Assembly (NCBI RefSeq): GCF_015751785.1
Contig: NZ_JADOTY010000001.1
Coordinates: 372,001-436,000, forward strand
Source: Micromonospora vinacea
GTDB lineage: Bacteria > Actinomycetota > Actinomycetes > Mycobacteriales > Micromonosporaceae
Reading direction: 5' to 3'
DNA: 64,000 bases
The translations under genes were made by a program, and so were the position numbers. The first letter of the stretch is position 1. Each line of letters opens with the position of its first letter. The notes under the pieces are model-generated. The model made no database searches. It was not told where the DNA came from and saw only the letters and a list, made by a program, of their open reading frames with translations. Below, piece after piece: positions 15,209 through 23,555 of this stretch.

Positions 15209-18064
15209 TCAGGGCAGGGTCCACTTTTGGTTGGCGGCGGCGGTGCAGGTCCAGAGGTGGACCACCGTGCTGTCAGCGGAGCTGTTGCCGGAGACATCGA
15301 GGCACTTGCTCGACGACGTGTTGCGGAGGGTGCCGTCGGCCTGGGCGGCCCAGTTCTGCGCGGCGGTCCCGTTGCAGGTCCAGAGCTGGATCTTGGTGCC
15401 GTCGGCGGTGGCACCACCCGACACGTCCAGGCACTTGCCCAACGACTTGATCGTGGAGTTGGGGGTGACCGCCCAGGTCTGGGCGGCACTGCCGTTGCAG
15501 GTGTAGATCTGGATCTGCGTGCCGTCGGCCGTGGCGGCGTTGCGCACGTCCAGGCATTTGCCACCGAGGCCCTTGATCGCCCCGGCCCCACCGGCCGGGG
15601 GCGTCCCGGTCACGAAGGTGAAGGCGTCCAGGTCGTAGAGCGCCCCGGTGCCCGACCCGGCGAAGGTCAGGTAGAGCGTGGTCGTGCCGGTCGGCGGGTT
15701 GCTGATCGTCCCGGTGACCGTGGTGAAGGTCTCCCAGCCGCCGGTCACCGGGACCGTGGCCGAGCCGAGCAAGGTGCCGGTGGCCGAGCCGGCCCGGACC
15801 TGGAGGGTGCCACCGGCGCCCGCCGAGGAGACCCGGGCGTTGAACGAGGTCACGTTGCCCAACCGGTAGGGCTGGAACGCGATCCAGTCGCCGTTGTTGA
15901 TGTCGCCGACGGTCTTGCCGCCCTCGGCCGGGGTCTTGCTGAACACGTTGATCCCGGACGAGGTGCCGTAGAACTCGGCCTGGCGGTGCCGCGGCGGCAG
16001 CGTGTGCTGGGTGTGCGTGGTCAGCCCACCGGCGTCGGTGTACTCGGCGTCGAAGATCGCGAAGATGTTCGCCGCGTCGTCGTGCTCACCGTCGACCGGG
16101 ATGGTGATCGAGCCCGAGCAGCCGGTCTTCGAGGTGATCTGGTGCCCGTGCTGGTCGTGCCCGAGCACGTAGGTCATCTTGACCTTCGTGCAGTCGATGG
16201 TGCCGTCCTCCGGGTCGGTCACAGTGATGCTGTACGGCACCGTGTCCCCGAAGCCGAACAGCTGACCGTTGCCCGGGTTGTTGATCGTGACCGTGGGCGC
16301 GGTGTTGCCGACGCTGATCTGCACGCTGCTGCTGCCGGTGGCGCCCTGCGGGTCGCGCACCGTCAGCGTGGCGGTGTAGGTGCCGTTGGCGCTGTAGGTC
16401 TTCGTCGGGTTGGCGGCGGTCGAGGTGGTTCCGTCGCCGAACGCCCACGAGTAGGTCAACGCGCCGCCCTCGGGGTCGGACGAGCCGGCCGAGGAGAAGG
16501 TCACCGCGAGCGGGGCCGCCCCGGAGGTGCGGTTGGCGCTGGCTTTCGCGGTGGGCGCCCGGTTGCCGCCGCCGACGTAGTCGAAGCGGTAGAGCGCCGA
16601 GTTGGCGTCACCGTTGAAGTAGCCGGTGCCGTAGTCGAGGACGTAGTACGCGCCGTCCGGGCCGAACGCCGAGTCCATCACCTGCTTGCCGACCCAGGGG
16701 AAGGTGTCGATGGCGCCCCGGGAGCCGTCGGAGTTGACGTGGATCGGCTTGATCCAGCCCCGGCCGAACTCGGTGGCGAAGAACTGCCCGTCGAACGACT
16801 GCGGGAACTTGGTGGTGGAGGTCGACGAGGCGTTGTACCGGTAGACCGGGCCGCCCATCGGCGACTCGGAGCCACCGCCGAACTCGGTCGGGGTGCCGGC
16901 GTCGCCGGCGTACCGGATCCAGGCCGGCTGGGCCGGCGGCAGGGTGGTCAGGCCGGTGTTGCGGAACGAGTTGTTGGTCGGCCCGCCGGTGCAGTTGTAC
17001 TTCGCGCCGCTGGCGCTGGTCGCGAAGTCGAACTCGTTGTACGTCTCGGTGCTGGTGTTGGTGCCGGTGCAGTACGGCCAGCCGTAGTTGCCCGGTGCCG
17101 CGACCCGGTTGAACTCCACCTGGCCGGACGGCCCGCGGGTGGAGCTGGTGGAGCCGGCGTCCGGCCCGTAGTCACCGACGTAGACCACCCCGGTGGCCTT
17201 GTCCACGCTGATCCGGAACGGGTTGCGGAACCCCATCGCGTAGATCTCCGGCCGGGTCCTGGCCGTGCCGGGGGCGAACAGGTTGCCCGACGGGATGGAG
17301 TACGTGCCGTTGGCGTTCACCTTGATCCGCAGGATCTTGCCGCGCAGGTCGTTGGTGTTGCCGGCGCTGCGCTGCGCGTCGTACGCGGGGTTGCGGTTGG
17401 TCCGCTCGTCCAGCGGTGAGTAGCCGGACGACTCGAACGGGTTGGTGTCGTCGCCGGTGGACAGGTAGAGGTTGCCGGCGGCGTCGAAGTCGATGTCCCC
17501 ACCGACGTGACAGCACACGCCCCGGCTGGCCGGGACGTCGAGCACGTCGACCTTGCTGGCCTGGTTGAGCGTGAAGTCCGAGTTGAGGGTGAACCGGGAG
17601 AGCCGGTTGACGCCGTTCCAGGCCGAGAAGTCGGTGCCGGTGGCCGGCGCGTCGCCGCCGGGGGTGGAGAGCGGCGGGGCGTAGTAGAGGTAGATGTAGC
17701 GGTTGCTGGCGAAGCCCGGGTCGACCCCGACGCCCTGCAACCCCTCCTCGTCGTGCGTGTAGACCGACAGGGTGCCGACCACTGAGGTGGTGCCGTTGGC
17801 GTCGGTGCGGCGCAGGGTGCCGTTGCGGGCGGTGTGCAGGACCGAGCGGTCCGGCAGGACCGCCAGCGACATCGGCTCACCCATGTCGGTCACGCCGCGG
17901 GCCAGCTCGACCTGCTGGAAGTCGCTGGCGACGATCGTGTGCGCCTGGGCGGGGGCCGAACCGGCGGCGAAGGTGACGGTGCCGGCGGCGACCGCCAGCA
18001 GCAGCGCTGATCCGGCGGAGAACCATCGTCGGGACCGTTGTCTGGGAGCGGCCTTCATGGACAT
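15209..18064 (-). CDS. Secreted PQQ-type sugar dehydrogenase with PKD, CBM6 and ricin-lectin modules
   Basis: The 951-residue protein starts at ATG 18064 behind AAGGGA. It has a signal peptide (RRWFSAGSALLLAVAAGTVT to AQAH). A glucose/sorbosone dehydrogenase beta-propeller follows (about 45-450; ARGVTDMGEPMSLAVLPD, HDEEGLQGVGVDPGF, CCHVGGDIDFDAAGNLYLST, AMGFRNPFRISVD). Then come a PKD domain (about 455-540; TYSWAFGDGTTS), a linker domain, a CBM6 module (about 660-800) and a ricin beta-trefoil (about 820-951). It would oxidise a sugar outside the cell using PQQ or a related cofactor. No PQQ synthesis genes are present in the window. The upstream region shares motifs with the ROK operon promoter (33461-33553). 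Confidence 0.9.
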   Translation of the reverse strand: MSMKAAPRQRSRRWFSAGSALLLAVAAGTVTFAAGSAPAQAHTIVASDFQQVELARGVTDMGEPMSLAVLPDRSVLHTARNGTLRRTDANGTTSVVGTLSVYTHDEEGLQGVGVDPGFASNRYIYLYYAPPLSTPGGDAPATGTDFSAWNGVNRLSRFTLNSDFTLNQASKVDVLDVPASRGVCCHVGGDIDFDAAGNLYLSTGDDTNPFESSGYSPLDERTNRNPAYDAQRSAGNTNDLRGKILRIKVNANGTYSIPSGNLFAPGTARTRPEIYAMGFRNPFRISVDKATGVVYVGDYGPDAGSTSSTRGPSGQVEFNRVAAPGNYGWPYCTGTNTSTETYNEFDFATSASGAKYNCTGGPTNNSFRNTGLTTLPPAQPAWIRYAGDAGTPTEFGGGSESPMGGPVYRYNASSTSTTKFPQSFDGQFFATEFGRGWIKPIHVNSDGSRGAIDTFPWVGKQVMDSAFGPDGAYYVLDYGTGYFNGDANSALYRFDYVGGGNRAPTAKASANRTSGAAPLAVTFSSAGSSDPEGGALTYSWAFGDGTTSTAANPTKTYSANGTYTATLTVRDPQGATGSSSVQISVGNTAPTVTINNPGNGQLFGFGDTVPYSITVTDPEDGTIDCTKVKMTYVLGHDQHGHQITSKTGCSGSITIPVDGEHDDAANIFAIFDAEYTDAGGLTTHTQHTLPPRHRQAEFYGTSSGINVFSKTPAEGGKTVGDINNGDWIAFQPYRLGNVTSFNARVSSAGAGGTLQVRAGSATGTLLGSATVPVTGGWETFTTVTGTISNPPTGTTTLYLTFAGSGTGALYDLDAFTFVTGTPPAGGAGAIKGLGGKCLDVRNAATADGTQIQIYTCNGSAAQTWAVTPNSTIKSLGKCLDVSGGATADGTKIQLWTCNGTAAQNWAAQADGTLRNTSSSKCLDVSGNSSADSTVVHLWTCTAAANQKWTLP

Positions 18065-18185
18065 CTGTGCTGTCCCTTCCTGACGTGTGACTGCCAGGCC
18101 GGGCGCGCGCCGTCGCGCCGGATGCCGTAGCGGTGATGGGGGGGTCGATGGGTTACCGCGCCGCCGGTTCACCTCGACGAAACAT

Positions 18186-18275
18186 TGTCGTGTTGGTCAC
18201 GACACTAAGTCGCACGTGTCGATGTGTCCATACCTTCCGGCGGTTCAGCATCAACTTTTGTCGATTTGATCGAAA
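18186..18275 (-). promoter_or_regulatory. Operator/promoter region of the sugar dehydrogenase gene
   Basis: TGTCGTG-TTGGT-CACGACA (18186-18204) is a perfect 7-bp inverted repeat. CGACAC (18200) and GTGTCG (18216) form a second one. Further upstream TCAACTTTTGTCGAT (18251-18265) closely matches CCAACTTTTGTCCGA upstream of the ROK regulator gene. Together they suggest control by a sugar-responsive repressor, perhaps the ROK protein itself. Confidence 0.45.
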
Positions 18276-18283
18276 GTCGCCGG

Positions 18284-19351
18284 TCAGGCGCGTCGGTCGA
18301 TCGCCTGTCCGGCCAGCGCAACAAGGGCCGCGCGGGCCTCGTCGGCCACCATGGCGTTCTGCAGGGCGGCGAGCGCGGCCTCGGTCCGGACCCGGATCAT
18401 CTGCTCGATTCGCTCCCGCGCACCGGTCGCCTCGATGATGTCGCGCAGCTCCGCCGCGCCCTCGGCGTCCAGGGCCGGGTTGCCGAACAGCTCGCGCAGC
18501 CGGAGGGTCTGCGGCCGGTCGGCCTCGCTGCGGGCCAGCGCCATCATGACAGTGGGCTTGCCCTCACGCAGGTCGTCCAGGACCGACTTCCCGGTCACCG
18601 CCGGGTCACCGAACACGCCCAGGACGTCGTCGCGGAGCTGGAACGCGTCACCCAGCGGGTCACCGAACTCGCCGAGCGCGGCGATCAGCTCCGGCCCCGC
18701 GCCGGCCAGGGCCGCGCCGATCTGCAACGGCCGGGTCACCGTGTACCGGGCGGCCTTCATCCGGATCACGGTCAGCGCGCTGGCCACCGAGCCGTCACCC
18801 ACGCCCGAGACCAGGTCCAGGTACTCCCCCGCGATCACCTCGGTACGCATCAGCGCGAACACGCCGTAGCCCCGGTGCACCTGCTCGGTGCTCAGCCCGC
18901 ACTCGTGGAACATCTGATCGGACCAGGCCGCGCAGAGGTCCCCGCAGAGCAGCGCGGTGTTGCGGCCGTACGCCTCGGGGTCGCCGCGCCACGACGAGCG
19001 GGCGTGCAGGTCGGCGAAGAGCCGGTGCACCGACGGCTCACCCCGGCGGCGGTCGCTGCCGTCCAGGATGTCGTCGTGGATCAGCGCGAACGCGTGGAAC
19101 AGCTCCAGGGCCGCCGCGGCCACCACGATGGGGGTGCCGTCGGCCGCCCCCGCGCCGCGCCAGCCCCAGTAGCAGAAGAGCGGCCGCAACCGTTTGCCAC
19201 CGGCCAGCACGAACCGTTGCAGCGCGGTGAACACGCCCCGCGGCGCCCCGTCCGGCCAGTCCGGGCCCTGCCGGCTGAGAAACCCGGCCAGCTCCGCGTC
19301 GAAGCGCGCCCGCAGGCCGCTGGCGTCGGTGGGCGCGACGGTGACCGTCAT
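18284..19351 (-). CDS. Polyprenyl diphosphate synthase (ebo operon)
   Basis: The 355-residue trans-prenyltransferase has the first Asp-rich motif HDDILDGSDRRRG, the upstream basic GGKRLRP motif and the second motif QLRDDVLGVFGDP. It condenses isopentenyl diphosphate with allylic diphosphates; the size and motifs fit geranylgeranyl-type synthases of actinobacteria. Chain length cannot be set with certainty. Its ATG overlaps the eboF-like stop (ATGA), so it is the last gene of the eight-gene operon running from 26450. It probably supplies the prenyl donor for the UbiA-like EboC enzyme of the same operon. Confidence 0.9.
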   Translation of the reverse strand: MTVTVAPTDASGLRARFDAELAGFLSRQGPDWPDGAPRGVFTALQRFVLAGGKRLRPLFCYWGWRGAGAADGTPIVVAAAALELFHAFALIHDDILDGSDRRRGEPSVHRLFADLHARSSWRGDPEAYGRNTALLCGDLCAAWSDQMFHECGLSTEQVHRGYGVFALMRTEVIAGEYLDLVSGVGDGSVASALTVIRMKAARYTVTRPLQIGAALAGAGPELIAALGEFGDPLGDAFQLRDDVLGVFGDPAVTGKSVLDDLREGKPTVMMALARSEADRPQTLRLRELFGNPALDAEGAAELRDIIEATGARERIEQMIRVRTEAALAALQNAMVADEARAALVALAGQAIDRRA

Positions 19352-20763
19352 GAGCCCTCCCCCGACCCGACCGCGCCGCCCGGGCTCAGGCCGGCCAGCT
19401 CCAGCAGCAGTGCCTTGACCTCGGTCGCCGCGATCTTGTCCCGCGCCGCCGTCGGGTCGGAGCAGAGCAGGACCGGGCCGTCCGCCGGGTCGTCCGGCAG
19501 CCGCCCGTGCGAGCCCCGCACCGCCCGCGCGCCGGCGTCCAGGCCGACAGCGCTCATCAGGTACCGCATGCCGAGCTTCTTGCGGGCCAGCGCCACCCCG
19601 GCGCGGGCCTTCGCGGCACCGGGGTTGGCCGGGTCGAAGAACAGCTCGGCCGGGTCGTAACCGGGCTTGCGGTGGATTTCCACCAGCCGGGCGAAATCCG
19701 GTGCCTGGGCGTCGTCCAGCCAGTAGTAGTAGGTGAACCAGGCGTCCGGCTCGGCCACCAGCACCAGCTCACCGGCGCGCGGATGGTCCAGACCGTGTGC
19801 GGCCTTGCCCTCGGCGTCGAGCACCTCGGCCACGCCGGGCAGGCCGGCGCAGAGCTTCGCCACCGCCGGCACGTCGGCCGGATCCTTGACGTAGACGTGC
19901 GCGATCTGGTGGTCGGCGACCGCGAACGCCTTCGACGTCCACGGGTCGAGGTACTCCATGCCCGCCTGGGTGTGCACCCGCAACAGGCCCTCGGTGCGCA
20001 GCAGTCGGTTGACGTCCACCGGGCGGGACACGTCGGTGATGCCGTACTCCGACAACACCACCACTGTGGCGTCCCGCGCTCGGGCGGCGTCCAGGAGTGG
20101 ACCGAGCACCGTGTCCAGCTCCGCTGCCGCGGCGGCGGCCTGGGCCGACGACGGGCCGAAGCGTTGCAGGTCGTAGTCCAGGTGCGGGACGTAGACCAGG
20201 GTCAGGTCGGGTGACACGTCGGCGAGGATCTGCTCGGCCGCCTGGCAGATCCACCGCGACGACGGCAACCCGGCGGTCGGCCCCCAGTAGGTGAAGAGCG
20301 GGAAGGTGCCCAGCCGCCCGGTGAGCGCGTCGTGCAGCTCCGGCGGGTCGGTGTAGCAGTCCGGCTCCTTGCGTCCGTCGGCGTAGTAGACCGGGCGGGG
20401 CGTCACCGTCCAGTTGACGTCCGCGCCCATGGCGTACCACCAGCAGACGTTTGCCACTGTGTAGCCGGGTTCGGCCCGACGGGCGGCCTGCCAGAGCTTG
20501 TCCCCGCCGACCAGCGCGTTGTGCTGCCGCCACAGCAACACCTCGCCCAGCTCCCGGAAATACCACCCGTTGCCGACGATCCCGTGCCCGCTGGGCGCCT
20601 CGCCGGTGAGGAAGGTCGACTGCACCGAGCAGGTCACGGCGGGCAGCACCGTGCCCAGCTCGGCCCGGAAGCCGCCGTCGGCGACCCCCCGCAGTCGAGG
20701 CATGTGCGCCAGTAGTCGGGGCGTCAACCCCACCACGTCGAGGACCACCAGTCGCCGACTCAT
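19348..20763 (-). CDS. eboF: Alkaline-phosphatase-superfamily phosphodiesterase, EboF-like
   Basis: The 471-residue protein has the nucleotide pyrophosphatase/phosphodiesterase fold. The N-terminus carries LVVLDVVGLTPRLL (metal Asp) and LPAVTCSVQSTFLTG with the nucleophile Thr. Later metal ligands appear in YVPHLDYDLQRFG and in SEYGITDVSRPVDVN. There is no signal peptide, so it is cytoplasmic. It would hydrolyse a phosphate mono- or diester. Members of this family are the F component of ebo clusters. ATGA overlaps join it to the eboE-like and polyprenyl synthase genes. The gene symbol follows cluster context rather than a profile score. Confidence 0.8.
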   Translation of the reverse strand: MSRRLVVLDVVGLTPRLLAHMPRLRGVADGGFRAELGTVLPAVTCSVQSTFLTGEAPSGHGIVGNGWYFRELGEVLLWRQHNALVGGDKLWQAARRAEPGYTVANVCWWYAMGADVNWTVTPRPVYYADGRKEPDCYTDPPELHDALTGRLGTFPLFTYWGPTAGLPSSRWICQAAEQILADVSPDLTLVYVPHLDYDLQRFGPSSAQAAAAAAELDTVLGPLLDAARARDATVVVLSEYGITDVSRPVDVNRLLRTEGLLRVHTQAGMEYLDPWTSKAFAVADHQIAHVYVKDPADVPAVAKLCAGLPGVAEVLDAEGKAAHGLDHPRAGELVLVAEPDAWFTYYYWLDDAQAPDFARLVEIHRKPGYDPAELFFDPANPGAAKARAGVALARKKLGMRYLMSAVGLDAGARAVRGSHGRLPDDPADGPVLLCSDPTAARDKIAATEVKALLLELAGLSPGGAVGSGEGS

Positions 20764-21959
20764 CGCGTCACTCCCATGCTCACGGTTCGCTCTGTGGTCA
20801 GGCCGAGGCCGACCAGTTCGTCCCGGGCGAAGGCCAGCTCCGCGGCGATGCCGGCGGCCAGCTCCGCGTCGGTGCCGGGCCGTCGTGCGGCCGGCAGCAC
20901 CCCCCAGGTGTACGTCTCGACGTCGAGGTGGTCACAGCCGGCGGTCGGGCCGTCGAAGAGCGCTCTCAGGGCCGCGCGGAGCACCGGCACCGTCGAGCCG
21001 AGCGGTTCCTCGGGTGGAGCGTGCAGGGGCACGTGGTAGTGCACCCGCCACGGCCCCGGTAGCGCCCGGTCCAGTGCCTCGTCCAGGTCGTCGGCCGCGT
21101 ACGCCGGGTCGGCCGGGTCGGCCAGACCGGCGCAACCGGCGCTACGGGTCTGGTGCAGGAAGCGTGGCTCCACCCAGCGGCGCAACGCCTCGGCCCCGCC
21201 CTCCGGGTCGGCGGCCTCGACGGCGGCGGAGACCTGCACCTTCACCACCGGCAGCCCGGCCGCCCGCAGTCGTTCCAGCGCCTCGGCCGGCTCTTCCCAG
21301 GCGCAGGCCAGGTGGGCCAGGTCGAGGCAGACACCCAGCCGATCGGTGTCCATCCCGGACAACAGCGCGGCCGCCTGACCGGTGCTCTCCACCACACAGC
21401 CGGGCTCCGGCTCGAAGGCGATCCGCACCTCACGCCCGGTGTCCCGCTGCACGTCGGCAAGGCCGGCGGCCAACTGGTCCAGCCGGCGTCGGGCCGCGTC
21501 GGCCCGGCCGGTGTCCCACGGTCGACGCCAGGCCAGCGGCAGGGTGGAGATCGAACCCCGGGCGGCGTCGTCGGGCAGCAGGTCGGCGAGCACCCGGGCC
21601 AGATTCAGTGTGTACGTCAGGCGTTGCTCGGTGGTCCAGTCCGGGTGGTACACGTCCTGCTTGACCACCGGCGCCTGGAAGGCCGCGTACGGGAAGCCGT
21701 TGAGGGTGACCACCTCCAGCCCCCGCGCGTCCAGCTCGGTGCGCAACCGCCGGCGGAGCGTGGGGTCGGCGGCCAGTTCGGCGGCGACCGGGGCGGCCAG
21801 CCACAGGCCGAGCCCGAGCAGGTCGCTGCCGAGCGCCTCGCGGACCGGCACCGCGTAGATGTCCAGTTGACCGAGGATGCCGGCGAGGTCCTCGGCGGGG
21901 TGCACGTTGGTGCAGTAGCCGAGGTGGACGGCCTCGCCGCCGGCATGTCGCAGCCGCAT
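20760..21959 (-). CDS. eboE: EboE-like TIM-barrel metabolite traffic protein
   Basis: The 399-residue protein starts at ATG 21959, overlapping the eboB stop by one base; a longer upstream frame runs through eboB and is rejected. The xylose-isomerase-like TIM barrel has a distinctive N-terminus (HLGYCTNVHPAEDLAGI) that is diagnostic of EboE. Inside the barrel are VTLNGFPYAAFQ, FEPEPGCVVES, VCLDLAHLACAWE and a late HYHVPLH, all plausible metal or substrate ligands. In cyanobacteria the ebo genes are needed to move the scytonemin precursor to the periplasm. The enzymatic reaction of EboE is not established. Confidence 0.85.
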   Translation of the reverse strand: MRLRHAGGEAVHLGYCTNVHPAEDLAGILGQLDIYAVPVREALGSDLLGLGLWLAAPVAAELAADPTLRRRLRTELDARGLEVVTLNGFPYAAFQAPVVKQDVYHPDWTTEQRLTYTLNLARVLADLLPDDAARGSISTLPLAWRRPWDTGRADAARRRLDQLAAGLADVQRDTGREVRIAFEPEPGCVVESTGQAAALLSGMDTDRLGVCLDLAHLACAWEEPAEALERLRAAGLPVVKVQVSAAVEAADPEGGAEALRRWVEPRFLHQTRSAGCAGLADPADPAYAADDLDEALDRALPGPWRVHYHVPLHAPPEEPLGSTVPVLRAALRALFDGPTAGCDHLDVETYTWGVLPAARRPGTDAELAAGIAAELAFARDELVGLGLTTERTVSMGVTR

Positions 21960-22816
21960 CAGCTGCCGCCGCGCAGGATCGAGTTGCCGGTCTGCGGGTC
22001 CACGGCGGCGGCGACGTCCAGGTCGCTGAGGTCGAGCCGCCCCGACTGCCCGTAGAACTCCACCGGGTTTCGCCACAGCACCTTGTCGACGTCGTCGTCG
22101 CTGAAGCCGGCCGCGAGCATCGCCTCGCCGGTGGCCCGGGTCAGCAGCGGGTCGGAGCGTCCCCAGTCGGCCGCCGAGTTGACCAGCATCCGTTCCGTGC
22201 CGTACTCCCGCAGCAACTCCACCATCCGCTGCGGGGTCATCTTGGTGTCCGGGTAGATGGAGAAACCCAGCCAGCAGCCGCTGTCGCGGACCAGCTTCAC
22301 CGTCACCTCGTTGAGGTGGTCGACCACCACCCGTCCCGCGTCGATGCCGGACTCGGCGACCACGGCCAGGGTCCGCTCGCAGCCGCGCGCCTTGTCCCGG
22401 TGCGGGGTGTGCACCAGCGCCGGCAGGTCGTACGCCACGGCGAGGGCGAGCTGCGCCGCGAACGCCTCGTCCTCCTCGGGGGTCATCGAGTCGTACCCGA
22501 TCTCGCCGACCGCGACCACCGCGTCCTTGTCGAGGTAGCGGGGCAGCAGGTCGAGGACCGGGCGGCAGCGCGGGTCGTTGGCCTCCTTCGGGTTCAGCGC
22601 GATGGTGGCGAAGTGGCGCACCCCGAACTGCCCGGCCCGGAACGGCTCCCAGCCGATCAGCGAGTCGAAGTAGTCGGTGAACGAGGCGGCGCTGGTGCGC
22701 GGCTGACCCAGCCAGAACGCCGGCTCGACCACCGCGCGTACTCCGGCGGCTGCCATCCGTTCGTAGTCGTCGGTGGTGCGTGAGGTCATGTGGATGTGGG
22801 GGTCGAAGATGCGCAT
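21959..22816 (-). CDS. eboB: TatD-family metal hydrolase, EboB-like
   Basis: The 285-residue protein is an amidohydrolase-fold TatD relative. The metal site begins with the HxH motif DPHIHMTSRT (residues 5-7). EIGYD supplies the next ligand, HTPHRDK and DHLNEVT give two His, and NSAADWG the final Asp. It is cytoplasmic. Ebo clusters always encode such a hydrolase as the B component. It is coupled to eboE by TGATG and directly follows eboA, with no gap after the eboA stop. The substrate is unknown. Confidence 0.87.
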   Translation of the reverse strand: MRIFDPHIHMTSRTTDDYERMAAAGVRAVVEPAFWLGQPRTSAASFTDYFDSLIGWEPFRAGQFGVRHFATIALNPKEANDPRCRPVLDLLPRYLDKDAVVAVGEIGYDSMTPEEDEAFAAQLALAVAYDLPALVHTPHRDKARGCERTLAVVAESGIDAGRVVVDHLNEVTVKLVRDSGCWLGFSIYPDTKMTPQRMVELLREYGTERMLVNSAADWGRSDPLLTRATGEAMLAAGFSDDDVDKVLWRNPVEFYGQSGRLDLSDLDVAAAVDPQTGNSILRGGS

Positions 22817-23425
22817 TCACGCCTCCCGGGGCAGTGCGGCGGTGAGCCGGTCGAGCAGGTCGGTGGCGTCGGCGGGCAGGTCCCGGCCGGCGGCGTGCCG
22901 TTCGGCGGCCAGCGCGGCCAGCATCGCTGTCAGCTCGCTGTCGGCCCGGCTGTCCAGGTCGGCCACGCCGGCCAGGGGGACGCCGCTGAACACGCACTTG
23001 AGCACCGCCTGCCGCCAGGCGGCCTGGTCGAGGTGCCGGGCGTACGGGCCGAGCGCGGCGGCGACCAGCCGGGTGTCGTTGGTCCGGATCGCGTCGTGCA
23101 GCAACGGAACCCCGTCGGCGCCGATCGGCAGCAGCGGCAGTGCGCGCAGCACGGCTCGTCGTTCGGCAGCGTCACCGTGGTGGTAGAGGCGCTCGGCGTA
23201 CTCCGCGTGCTCGCCGGGCAGGCTGGTGAGCAGCAGCACCCGGGCCGCGTCGTCGGCGGTCCAGCCGGGGGCGTCGGGCAGAGCGCCCCGACCGCAGCGT
23301 CGGCCGACGGCGGGAAAGAGCCGGGTGATCGCGGTGGGCTCGGTGCTGACCCGGCGCAGCGCCGTGTCCAGCCAATCGGGATCGGGTACGCCTCGCAGCG
23401 CGGCCCGTAGTGAATCCGGTGTCAT
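22817..23425 (-). CDS. eboA: EboA-domain protein
   Basis: The 202-residue protein starts at ATG 23425 with GGGAGGAG 6 nt upstream. It is alpha-helical and Ala/Leu/Arg-rich, with the HEAT-like feel of the EboA family: DAARVLLLTSLPGEHAEYAE, LPIGADGVPLLHDAIRTND and VLKCVFSGVPLAGVADL. No catalytic motif is visible. EboA is the namesake and least understood part of ebo clusters. The adjacency to eboB with the same strand and order as in other bacteria supports the call. Confidence 0.85.
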   Translation of the reverse strand: MTPDSLRAALRGVPDPDWLDTALRRVSTEPTAITRLFPAVGRRCGRGALPDAPGWTADDAARVLLLTSLPGEHAEYAERLYHHGDAAERRAVLRALPLLPIGADGVPLLHDAIRTNDTRLVAAALGPYARHLDQAAWRQAVLKCVFSGVPLAGVADLDSRADSELTAMLAALAAERHAAGRDLPADATDLLDRLTAALPREA

Positions 23426-23464
23426 CCCGTCTCCTCCCTTGGTGCTGCTCCCCGGTGCCCCGCC

Positions 23465-23555
23465 ACCCTTTGCTCTGCACCTACATATGCACCGGGGCCT
23501 CTTCGGCGGGTGTCGCCTCGGCAGGTGTCGCCTCGGCGGGTGCAGAGCAAAGGGT
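23465..23555. repeat. Palindrome with 17-bp arms overlapping a gene 3' end
   Basis: ACCCTTTGCTCTGCACC (23465-23481) and its exact complement (23539-23555) enclose 57 bp. That interior includes short GTGTCGCCTCGGC repeats. The right arm lies inside the 3' end of the TIM-barrel gene and encodes part of its tail; the left arm touches its stop codon. The element also lies in the middle of the ebo operon. Confidence 0.75.

Noticed and set aside
12812-17419. A 1535-codon open frame on the + strand
   Set aside because: It is antisense to the ThuA and sugar dehydrogenase genes. Its Gly/Val/Arg-rich translation has no family pattern and follows from GC-rich third positions.
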